Positions 58,335 to 64,000 of a DNA stretch of 64,000 nt are shown here, piece by piece. The translations under genes and the position numbers were made by a program. The DNA comes from a virus, in the IMG/VR virus record IMGVR_UViG_3300005518_000016, positions 1-64,000 of that record; one strand, given 5' to 3'. The first letter of the stretch is position 1; each line of letters begins with the position of its first letter. Below the pieces are notes generated by a model. It was not told the DNA's origin, searched no databases, and saw only the letters and a program-made list of their open reading frames with translations.

Positions 58335-58627
58335 CACCGGACCTTGCGGATGTAGCGGACCCACTTGTAGTCCCAGTCGGCGGAGATGCCCCCCCGGGAT
58401 CGAATGGTCTTGATCTCTAGGTGACACGGCCGCCAGCCCGTGGATCGGCCCACAATGAACCGGCGCCGTTCGCCGCACAGGGTTTCGACCTCCACTCTCC
58501 AGCCCTCGTACCCGGTCAGCTTGGGCGAGAGACCGGCCAGGTTCCGGATCGCGGCGCGCTCGCGGTCGGTGAGCTGGTTCCAGCGGGCCTGTGTCATCCC
58601 CTCCAGGGGGTCTACGGTGGTACTCAT
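58334..58627 (-). CDS. Hypothetical protein, 97 aa
   Basis: From ATG 58627. Helical start (MTQARWNQLTDRERAAIRNL) and beta-rich remainder (YEGWRVEVETLCGERRRFIV; CHLEIKTIRSRGGISADWDY). The end KWVRYIRKVR is basic. Coupled to both neighbours by ATGA. Confidence 0.6.
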   Translation of the reverse strand: MSTTVDPLEGMTQARWNQLTDRERAAIRNLAGLSPKLTGYEGWRVEVETLCGERRRFIVGRSTGWRPCHLEIKTIRSRGGISADWDYKWVRYIRKVR

Positions 58628-58851
58628 CAGTGCCCTCCTCGAATCTCGATCTCCCCCCACTCCAGCAGGGTGCCGACGCCGCAGACTTGGTGCGCCCCGC
58701 AGGCCTCGCAGGGATCCCCCTCGGCATCCTCCTCGATGGGCCCTTGGACGTGGCCACAATAGCGACACCGGCCCTCGTAGCTGTCCTCGGCATGGCGGTA
58801 CTGCCCCTCGGTCATGCGGAATGGGAGTACCGATCGGTTCCTCGGTGCCAT
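58627..58851 (-). CDS. Zinc-ribbon protein, 74 aa
   Basis: CRYCGHVQGPIEEDAEGDPC and CEACGAHQVCGVG give a two-knuckle zinc ribbon with an acidic loop. GAAAGGAGAGCG precedes the start. The 150 bases upstream (58852-59001) hold no gene, only an imperfect GC-rich hairpin near 58937-58976. Confidence 0.65.
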   Translation of the reverse strand: MAPRNRSVLPFRMTEGQYRHAEDSYEGRCRYCGHVQGPIEEDAEGDPCEACGAHQVCGVGTLLEWGEIEIRGGH

Positions 58852-59001
58852 TTTCGCTCTCCTTTCACCTATGCCCCGCTCTCGGAGCCTCTGTACGCCT
58901 CTCCAGCGCGCCCGGATCCGCCCCGCTACCCCCCCATGCTGCCGCCTGCCGTTCGCGTGCTGGCGGGCAGCCGGCGGGGGCGTGGCGAGCTAGAAATGGT
59001 C

Positions 59002-59208
59002 CTACCCGGGTGTGGTCCGGCGGATCCGCTCCTGCCATCCCTCCTCCAGCTCCCGGTACCTCCTGCCGGTGTCCTCCTCGCTAGTCCCGTGGGCCGGGTG
59101 CCAACTCTCGCGCGGGCAGCTGGGCCAGACGCGGGGGCAGTACTGGCAGCCGCACAGGGGGCAGACGGTGTACGGATGGTCGTGCAGCCTGCAGCGGTGA
59201 ATCTTCAT
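59002..59208 (-). CDS. Cys-rich zinc protein, 68 aa
   Basis: From ATG 59208. MKIHRCRLHDHPYTVCPLCG, then CQYCPRVWPSCPRESWHPAH: up to seven cysteines and several histidines, enough for two metal sites. The C-terminus is a charged helix (YRELEEGWQERIRR). Unknown role. Confidence 0.6.
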   Translation of the reverse strand: MKIHRCRLHDHPYTVCPLCGCQYCPRVWPSCPRESWHPAHGTSEEDTGRRYRELEEGWQERIRRTTPG

Positions 59209-59441
59209 CGACGTGGCTCCTGCACTCCTGCTCGCCTGCGTATGCGGGTCGTCAGGGCCCAGTACTTCCGGGCGGTGTCGTAGCCGGTGCAGGGCTGCTG
59301 ATGCCCATCCCGCTGGCGGTCCTCGGACTGGCTCACGCAGGTACACCCCATCGCGGCGATGTGTCCCGCGGCCTCATCCAAGGCGGTGAGCAGCGCGCGG
59401 ATCTGCCGTTCGGTGGCTCGGTGCATCAACGGTTCAGGCAT
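59205..59441 (-). CDS. Hypothetical helical protein, 78 aa
   Basis: From ATG 59441. LMHRATERQIRALLTALDEA and AGHIAAMGCTCVSQSEDRQR, then a basic C-terminal helix (YWALTTRIRRRAG). Contains CTC and a later cysteine that may bind metal. Four-base overlap downstream. Confidence 0.55.
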   Translation of the reverse strand: MPEPLMHRATERQIRALLTALDEAAGHIAAMGCTCVSQSEDRQRDGHQQPCTGYDTARKYWALTTRIRRRAGVQEPRR

Positions 59442-59560
59442 CAATCCATCCTCCAGAAGTACGCCCACCCTCGCCCGCGGGTCACACGCACACACCGCGA
59501 CTCCGCAAATCCCCCGGCGCGATACCAGGCGGCCTTCCGCATCCGCAGGTAGCCAATCAT
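59441..59560 (-). CDS. Tiny basic protein, 39 aa
   Basis: MIGYLRMRKAAWYRAGGFAE then SRCVRVTRGRGWAYFWRMD. GGGAGGAGATTCG before ATG 59560 is an excellent ribosome-binding site, which supports this short gene. It is the first gene after the GTAC-rich array. Confidence 0.6.
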   Translation of the reverse strand: MIGYLRMRKAAWYRAGGFAESRCVRVTRGRGWAYFWRMD

Positions 59561-59595
59561 CGAATCTCCTCCCTCGCCCCTATACGCGCGCGCGA

Positions 59596-59654
59596 GTACT
59601 GGGGTGTACCCACTAGGGTACGTACACCTAGGGTGTACGTACCGTACTAGGTAC
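59596..59654. repeat. GTAC-rich repeat array, intergenic
   Basis: Eight GTAC tetramers in 59 bases between two minus-strand genes, with palindromic TGTAC/GTACA pairs and GTACTAGGTAC related to the 43.66 and 46.97 kb copies. It fills the 110-base gap upstream of the 39-aa gene, so it may carry regulatory sites or have inserted there. Confidence 0.75.
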
Positions 59655-59670
59655 TCCTCCGATAGCGCCG

Positions 59671-59967
59671 CTAGGCTCGCATCCCCCCGTCTGCCTTGGC
59701 GCAGTCCATCAGGGCACAGGCACACAGGCGCCCGCGATCCCCCGATTGCACATCCGGGAATTTCCCTTCAAGCTCCTCCATCTTGGAATGCGGGAACATC
59801 CCGAATCTCACCAGGGCTTTCTCGTTGGCGCTGAATCCCTGCCAGGCCTTGGCGGCCTCGGCGGCGATCAGCTGCAGGGTGGGCTCGTCGTAGCGGCGGT
59901 CGGTTGAGACAGTCTGTAGGCTCATGGTCTGAAAACTCCCTCCTAAGTCGATTGCCGTTGTGGTCAT
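59671..59967 (-). CDS. Hypothetical protein, 98 aa
   Basis: RYDEPTLQLIAAEAAKAWQG, then FSANEKALVRFGMFPHSKME and a Cys-containing end (GRLCACALMDCAKADGGMRA). Start ATG 59967 overlaps the upstream stop. A second ATG at codon 16 has GGAGGGAG upstream and could be the main start. Not recognised. Confidence 0.6.
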   Translation of the reverse strand: MTTTAIDLGGSFQTMSLQTVSTDRRYDEPTLQLIAAEAAKAWQGFSANEKALVRFGMFPHSKMEELEGKFPDVQSGDRGRLCACALMDCAKADGGMRA

Positions 59968-60467
59968 GGAACGTACCTCTTGGCCCATGCGTTGAAGTCC
60001 TCCGCGGCCTCGGGGTACTTGGTCCAGTCCGGTTCAAACCCTCCGCGGGCGATCCACTCCAGGAGGGCCTGTCTCAGCTCCCGCAGCCGGCCAGGGTCGG
60101 TACAGCGGCTCTGCTCCGCCAGGTTGGCATTCGGGTCCATCAGAAGTTCCCCCCTCATCAGCTTCCGTGCGGCCTGAATCTCCACGTTGGCCTGTTTGAT
60201 GACCTCGGCCCGTTTCTGCTGATCGGCGTCGTGCTCCGCCGCCGTGCGGACCTTCCCGATCCGCTTGGCGTGCGCCATGGCGGCGAGATCACAGGTGGTC
60301 CAGTCCGCCGGTCCCGCGATGACCTCGCCCGTCCCGTAGATGTACCCGGGCCGATCATCCGGGTTCCCTTGGTGATGCCCCTCGGCGGTCGATCTCCATG
60401 CGGATTCCACCGTCGGCGCGTCGATCACCATCCAGCGACGGGCCGATACCTTCACAATCACAATCAT
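59964..60467 (-). CDS. Hypothetical protein, 167 aa
   Basis: From ATG 60467. N-terminal strands (VIVKVSARRWMVIDAPTVES), a middle helix (QQKRAEVIKQANVEIQAARK) and a helical end (RLRELRQALLEWIARGGFEP; AAEDFNAWAKRYVP). No enzymatic motif. Early-type location. Confidence 0.6.
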   Translation of the reverse strand: MIVIVKVSARRWMVIDAPTVESAWRSTAEGHHQGNPDDRPGYIYGTGEVIAGPADWTTCDLAAMAHAKRIGKVRTAAEHDADQQKRAEVIKQANVEIQAARKLMRGELLMDPNANLAEQSRCTDPGRLRELRQALLEWIARGGFEPDWTKYPEAAEDFNAWAKRYVP

Positions 60468-60718
60468 TTGGATCCCCCTCCCTCCTCCACAATCAGATCC
60501 CCCCCTACCTGCCTCACGGTGCATCCGGTACTTTCCAACCACGCTTTGGTGGCCCACTTCCCACGGCGGATCGCCACCTCGGTCAGCAGGCAGGGCATGA
60601 GCCAGCACGCCCGCGGGTGCCGGCCGCAGCCCAGGCAGCGCGGCGCGCCCGCGGCAGGAGCGGGCCCCCCTTTCGGAGGGCCCGTGGTGGTGAGTGGCCG
60701 CCTAGAATCGGATGCCAT
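60464..60718 (-). CDS. Hypothetical protein with C-x2-C site, 84 aa
   Basis: Disordered Pro/Thr-rich start, then CLGCGRHPRACWLMPCLLTE, RRGKWATKAWLESTGCTVRQ and strand GGDLIVEE. Four or more cysteines near the centre suggest a metal site. Overlaps both neighbours. Confidence 0.55.
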   Translation of the reverse strand: MASDSRRPLTTTGPPKGGPAPAAGAPRCLGCGRHPRACWLMPCLLTEVAIRRGKWATKAWLESTGCTVRQVGGDLIVEEGGGSK

Positions 60719-61175
60719 CGGTCCTCCCCTGCTGGCGGCGTACTTCCTGCCGGAGCGTGGTTACGAAGTCCTTGGCGTCCTCGGCCGGCGGCAGCTGGGG
60801 TGGTGGCGGTTGGAGCGGTGCCGGCCGTCCGGGCTGCTTGCCTCCGGTCGGCGCGTGGGCGTCCTGCTCCGCATGTCTGTGCTGCCGGCGGCGCCAGTCG
60901 AGGGCGGAGAGGGCGGTATTCCGGGCGGCGCTGAGCACGGCCATGATGCGTTCCTGTGATGGCTCGAGGCTCGAGGCTTTGCCGTCCGGGCCCCTGAGGT
61001 TGCAGATCGCCAGCTGGGCGGCGTGGTCCGCTTGGGTGAGCTGATCATCGGTCAAGCTGGCGGTGGTCTGGCAGGCGAGGAGAAACCGGAGGACGCGCGC
61101 GGCGTACTCCGGGATCGTCTCGCCCTGCGCCTGCCCGGGGCAGGTGGGGAAACCGGGCGGAGGCTGCAGGTTCAT
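60702..61175 (-). CDS. Hypothetical helical protein, 157 aa
   Basis: From ATG 61175. TIPEYAARVLRFLLACQTTA, LTQADHAAQLAICNLRGPDG and QERIMAVLSAARNTALSALD form a helical domain; the C-terminus is Gln/Pro/Arg-rich and probably disordered. No known relative. Confidence 0.55.
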   Translation of the reverse strand: MNLQPPPGFPTCPGQAQGETIPEYAARVLRFLLACQTTASLTDDQLTQADHAAQLAICNLRGPDGKASSLEPSQERIMAVLSAARNTALSALDWRRRQHRHAEQDAHAPTGGKQPGRPAPLQPPPPQLPPAEDAKDFVTTLRQEVRRQQGRTDGIRF

Positions 61176-61375
61176 GGCTTGATCCGCTCCCGGACGATCA
61201 TCAGCGTAACCGGGACGCTGGCGCCATCCGCGCGTACCGTCCGGTGGTACGTGCGGATGCTCCATCGCTTGCCGGCCACGTTGCGGCGGTCGGTCGCATA
61301 GTCGTCCCGGTCGTTCTCCGGGTTTGTCGTGACGTGGGCGAATAGCAGGCGCCCCTTAGGGGTCTTGGTCCGCAT
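61172..61375 (-). CDS. Hypothetical basic protein, 67 aa
   Basis: MRTKTPKGRLLFAHVTTNPE, RNVAGKRWSIRTYHRTVRAD, then VPVTLMIVRERIKP: mainly beta, strongly basic. Could bind nucleic acid. Lies eight bases from the DUF932-like gene. Confidence 0.55.
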   Translation of the reverse strand: MRTKTPKGRLLFAHVTTNPENDRDDYATDRRNVAGKRWSIRTYHRTVRADGASVPVTLMIVRERIKP

Positions 61376-61383
61376 GGCTTCTC

Positions 61384-62553
61384 CTACACCGTCACCAGGG
61401 CGGCGCCCCGCTTCAACACAGCGGCGGCCAGCTGATCCAGCTGCAGCCGCTCATCCTGCCATCCGCTCTCCTGACTGTTCCGCGTGAGTCCCTGCGCGAG
61501 TCCCCAGAAGCTCCGCGGTGATGCCTGCTCCTTGATCTCGCAGGTCGCGTAGGCGTCCGTTGCCTGTTCCTTGGTGGCGCCCATCTTCTTGAGCTCATCG
61601 ATCACGGCCTCTTTCGTGTGGGCGATCTCGTGGTCGATCAACCCTCGGATGATCCGCTCATCGTCGCTGGCGGCGCGGCGGGTCCACTTCCACGCGAGGG
61701 TGTTGAGTTCCGCCATGGTGTCGCGGGTGATCCGGGCGCCCACATGCCGGCGGCGGAAGGTGCGATCGATCATCGCACCCCAGAGGCAGTGATTGCCGCA
61801 GATGTAGCGGTAGAGAACCGTCTCGATGGTGATCGAGCAGTGGCCGACTTCGGAATTCCTGAGCATGATCCCCCTGAACATCGCGCCCGCTTCGGTGCTG
61901 CCGTCGGTGCTCGTCTGTCTGGTGCTGCCGTTGCGGAGGGTGGGGTCCGTGACAATGGATCCGCCGTTCACGAGGATCAAAAAGCTATCCCGGTCACCCC
62001 GATACGCCCCCGCCGGCTTGCCGTCCCACGTGGGCGGCAGGGTGTACCCGGTGCCAGGGTTGAAGTGTCGCAGCGTCTCGCCGAACAACTGGCCATCCCA
62101 GACGCGGCCGTACGTCTCGCTGGTGCACGCCCGAATGACCGGCGTCCCACCGTTGGCTTTGACCAGTAGGTTCGCGGTCGTCCCTACCGGTGCGGCCTCG
62201 TGGAGTCCGTGATTCAGGTTCGCGGCGGCGAGCTCCGGCGGCAGGGTCCGGAGGTAGGATGCGGGCGCGCCAATGGTTCGTGCGAGCTGGCCAAAGGCGT
62301 AATGGGTGAGGGTGGCATTCCCGGTTGGGCTCTGCAGCCTGAGTTCCTTCCCGGGGCAGTCGCCTGGCTGGCCGATCTTGAGTTGCGGCGCATCGACGAC
62401 AACGGCCTCCAGGTCTCGCAGGTTGTACACCCTCTCTGCCGAGTGGGTGCGGTCGTACTCGGCTGCGTCGACCAGGGCGGCGACGGTGGGGTATCTCTCG
62501 TCTGCCGGCCGTTTGTAGTACTCACTCTGGGCTGTGGTGATGGTTCGTTCCAT
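61384..62553 (-). CDS. DUF932-like phage/plasmid protein
   Basis: 389 aa from ATG 62553 with GGAG nine bases upstream. PTGNATLTHYAFGQLARTIG, PASYLRTLPPELAAANLNHG, KANGGTPVIRACTSETYGRV, FGETLRHFNPGTGYTLPPTW and FRGIMLRNSEVGHCSITIET match the DUF932 family found in phages and plasmids, usually near SSB or recombination genes; biochemical function not established. The conserved ICGNHCLWG stretch is present. It is the first gene of the second minus-strand unit. Confidence 0.78.
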   Translation of the reverse strand: MERTITTAQSEYYKRPADERYPTVAALVDAAEYDRTHSAERVYNLRDLEAVVVDAPQLKIGQPGDCPGKELRLQSPTGNATLTHYAFGQLARTIGAPASYLRTLPPELAAANLNHGLHEAAPVGTTANLLVKANGGTPVIRACTSETYGRVWDGQLFGETLRHFNPGTGYTLPPTWDGKPAGAYRGDRDSFLILVNGGSIVTDPTLRNGSTRQTSTDGSTEAGAMFRGIMLRNSEVGHCSITIETVLYRYICGNHCLWGAMIDRTFRRRHVGARITRDTMAELNTLAWKWTRRAASDDERIIRGLIDHEIAHTKEAVIDELKKMGATKEQATDAYATCEIKEQASPRSFWGLAQGLTRNSQESGWQDERLQLDQLAAAVLKRGAALVTV

Positions 62554-63023
62554 GGTGCCTATCTCCATCGAAGGGCTACGGCTACCGTGGCCGGCGGGAT
62601 TGCCGGGGTCCGGAGTCGTGGCGTCCTGGGGTGCCTGCGGCGCGACTGCTGGCCGACGATGCCCTCTGGTCCAGAGGGTACAGGTCGCAGGGTCAGCGGA
62701 GGTCACGGGGGGTGTACCGGCTGCTCCCGGTTCGCACCCGCACCCACCCTGCCCCTGCCGTCCTGACACGTCGCGCACCCGGCTACTCCATCATAGGTGC
62801 CTAGTGGTTGTCAACCCTCTCCGCCTGCAGGCCTATCAACCCTCCCTCGCCTGCGCCGGATGCCCCGTGCCGCGGGCGCGTGCGATTCCCCTTGACTTCC
62901 CCCCCTGGCCTGTGGTTGGCGTGATGGGTCATTGTGCGCGGGCCCCCCTGGGGGTGGTCGGGCGCGTGCTGGGTGTGACAGCCCCTTTTTATTTTTGTGT
63001 CCCCCTCTGCTAGGCTGGCCTCG
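62554..63023. promoter_or_regulatory. Divergent non-coding region, 470 bases
   Basis: No convincing gene. It separates the leftward DUF932 unit from the rightward small genes. A GCCTGCGGCGC motif lies at 62633. On the minus strand TTGACA is seen near 62815-62810, but the matching TATGAT is only 13 bases away. At 62986-62996 the plus strand has a T-rich TTTTTATTTTT element, and TAGGCT (63011-63016) ends 7 bases before ATG 63024 with a weak TTTATT box 17 bases upstream. Confidence 0.5.
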
Positions 63024-63209
63024 ATGTCCACCCGCCGCCCGCTGTCCCCTGAGCGCCTCGCCGCCCTCCTCGCCAGGCTGGATCAGGCCCATGCGGCCCT
63101 CCGGTCCCTCACCCCTCTGGAACGGTCCGAGCGGGACTACCGACTCATGCGATCCCGGTCGCGGCGGTGGGCGAGGTATCGGGCCAGGGAGAACCGGCGG
63201 CAGGAGTGA
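63024..63209 (+). CDS. Small basic helical protein, 61 aa
   Basis: STRRPLSPERLAALLARLDQ, AHAALRSLTPLERSERDYRL, then an Arg-rich end (RSRSRRWARYRARENRR). TAGGCT lies 7 bases before the ATG and no ribosome-binding site is visible, so a leaderless message is likely. Might be a DNA-binding packaging or regulatory protein; not recognised. Confidence 0.6.
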   Translation: MSTRRPLSPERLAALLARLDQAHAALRSLTPLERSERDYRLMRSRSRRWARYRARENRRQE

Positions 63210-63274
63210 CGGGAGTCAGGCAGGGAGAGGATCGAGGGTGCCTGCGGCGCACCGGGAGTAGGAATTCCGCCGAC

Positions 63275-63310
63275 TTGACTTCAGCGGGTGGGGTGGGTAG
63301 GCTCCCCTCC
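63275..63310 (+). promoter_or_regulatory. Leaderless sigma70-type promoter
   Basis: TTGACT (63275-63280), 17 bases, TAGGCT (63298-63303), CCCCTCC, then ATG 63311. The arrangement is identical to that before the 55048 start. A GCCTGCGGCGC motif ends 25 bases upstream of the -35 box. Confidence 0.75.
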
Positions 63311-63628
63311 ATGGCCCTGCGCCTGCGGCAGCTGATTCGAGGGGGGATCCTCCTCAGAGAACTTCGAGGGGTGCGGAAGGAACTGAGTCGCATTGCCGCG
63401 GCGCTCGAGGACTACAACCTCCATCAGTGGCCGCAGCAGATCCCGCAGGAGGAGGGGCAGCCCACCGTGGAGGTCTCCTATGTGGACACGCTCTTCCAGC
63501 AGGAGTTGGTGGAGATCGAGCTGCGCCTGACCGCGGCGGTGGGCCTGCCGCCCTCCGAGGATCAGATCCTGGCCGAGTATGTCCGGCGGCACCCGGACTC
63601 GCCCGCGGCGCTGCACATGGAGGAATGA
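63311..63628 (+). CDS. Hypothetical protein, 105 aa
   Basis: ALRLRQLIRGGILLRELRGV and RKELSRIAAALEDYNLHQWP form a basic helical N-terminus; LVEIELRLTAAVGLPPSEDQ and ILAEYVRRHPDSPAAL form a second helical part. Leaderless promoter directly upstream. Position before the terminase genes suggests a late-unit opener. Confidence 0.6.
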   Translation: MALRLRQLIRGGILLRELRGVRKELSRIAAALEDYNLHQWPQQIPQEEGQPTVEVSYVDTLFQQELVEIELRLTAAVGLPPSEDQILAEYVRRHPDSPAALHMEE

Positions 63629-63629
63629 G

Positions 63630-63812
63630 ATGCCTGTGCCTGCGGCGCTGCCCCTGCGGATCACCGCCATCTCGGTGGTGCCTCCTCCTCTCTGGGTGAT
63701 CTGGCTCGCCACCTCCGAGGGCCCCGTCCCCTACTTCCCCCGCGTCGCCGAGGCGATCGTTCCCCATGGGGTGTGGATCCAGGCGGCCTTCACCGAGATC
63801 CCCCGAATCTAG
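63630..63812 (+). CDS. Small hydrophobic-strand protein, 60 aa
   Basis: MPVPAALPLRITAISVVPPP, LWVIWLATSEGPVPYFPRVA, then EAIVPHGVWIQAAFTEIPRI. Beta-rich with aromatic residues but no clear membrane helix. GGAG of the previous gene's end (ATGGAGGAATGAG) serves as its ribosome-binding site. GCCTGCGGCGC overlaps its first codons. Confidence 0.55.
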   Translation: MPVPAALPLRITAISVVPPPLWVIWLATSEGPVPYFPRVAEAIVPHGVWIQAAFTEIPRI

Positions 63813-63834
63813 CCACGGGTAGAAGAGGGTAGTC

Positions 63835-64000
63835 ATGGCCCGGTCCAAATCGCTCGCGCGCACCCACGCCGCCGCCACCCGGCAGCTGGCCATGGCGACG
63901 CCCTCGGTGGTGCAGGAGCTCACCCGGCTGGAGAAGGACCTCGGTGGGCGGCGCACGCTGCTGAGCCTCCTCGCCCTCGCCCCCCTCACCCCCGACCTCC
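63835..64000 (+). CDS. N-terminal fragment, probable small terminase subunit
   Basis: Runs off the right edge. ARSKSLARTHAAATRQLAMA, VVQELTRLEKDLGGRRTLLS and LLALAPLTPDL form a basic helical N-terminus like phage small terminase proteins. The call depends largely on the circular context: the window's other end holds the tail of a probable large terminase. GAAGAGGGTAGTC precedes the ATG. Confidence 0.5.
   Translation, partial: MARSKSLARTHAAATRQLAMATPSVVQELTRLEKDLGGRRTLLSLLALAPLTPDL

Noticed and set aside
62795-62810. Second promoter TTGACA/TATGAT on the minus strand upstream of the DUF932-like gene
   Set aside because: The two hexamers are only 13 bases apart, too close for a standard sigma70 promoter.
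62801-63031. 76-codon minus-strand open frame in the divergent gap
   Set aside because: Composition is not protein-like, it crosses the likely promoter of the 63024 gene and has no ribosome-binding site.
1-64000. tRNA or rRNA genes
   Set aside because: No cloverleaf-like or ribosomal sequence was noticed, and nearly all space is coding; a covariance-model scan would settle this.

Overview
This 64 kb, high-GC window is almost entirely one tailed-phage genome and shows no recognisable bacterial chromosomal gene. It has a portal, a major capsid protein, adaptor-like proteins, a large nozzle-like tail protein, a chaperone-terminated fibre and three consecutive ejection-type proteins. There is no tape-measure, sheath or baseplate gene, so I infer a short-tailed (podovirus-like) virion. 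There is no integrase or repressor, so a lytic lifestyle is likely. The host is not identified. The GC-rich codons, TTGACT-N17-TAGGCT promoters placed 7 bases before ATG (leaderless mRNAs), and HNH proteins with a C-terminal zinc module that I associate with actinobacteriophages all suit a high-GC host such as an actinobacterium, but do not prove it.

Layout. (1) From 0 to 28.9 kb on the plus strand lies the virion module: the tail end of a probable large terminase, small genes, the portal, a run of tiny basic proteins, a scaffold-like protein, the capsid, adaptors, tail tube and nozzle-like proteins, the fibre, and three ejection-type proteins (234, 518 and 1988 aa). Two HNH homing endonuclease genes lie antisense in it, each touching the 3' end of a structural gene. 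(2) From 55.0 kb leftward to 28.7 kb on the minus strand runs an almost gapless 26 kb unit. It carries a PD-(D/E)XK nuclease, a P-loop ATPase, a possible ssDNA-binding protein, a Pif1/RecD-like helicase and a family A DNA polymerase fused to a uracil-DNA glycosylase domain. Interleaved are five glycosyltransferases, four methyltransferases, a HAD phosphatase, two more HNH genes, a probable Acb2-like anti-CBASS protein, a SLOG/MoCo-carrier-like protein and many short zinc-ribbon proteins. (3) From 55.0 to 57.1 kb there is a divergent promoter region, a RepA-like hexameric ATPase on the plus strand, and an AT-richer stretch with GTGAGATTTGGG iterons that I propose as the replication origin. (4) From 62.55 kb leftward to 57.1 kb runs a second minus-strand unit of small early-type genes headed by a DUF932-like protein. 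(5) From 63.0 to 64.0 kb, plus-strand genes with leaderless promoters lead into what looks like the small terminase. Because the window starts in the probable large terminase tail and ends in the probable small terminase, the two ends would nearly meet on a circular map.

The replication proteins probably act from the 56.3 kb iteron region. The sugar-transfer and methylation enzymes have no sugar-nucleotide synthesis genes beside them, so they presumably use host sugar donors to decorate virion, DNA or host surface glycans. The most unusual signals are this glycan-modification set, dense GTAC-rich repeat arrays at four loci, an 11-base motif (GCCTGCGGCGC) found ten times always co-directional with transcription, the UDG-polymerase fusion with an inserted Cys/His cluster, and a capsid protein that starts with a membrane-like hydrophobic segment. 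No endolysin or holin could be recognised.
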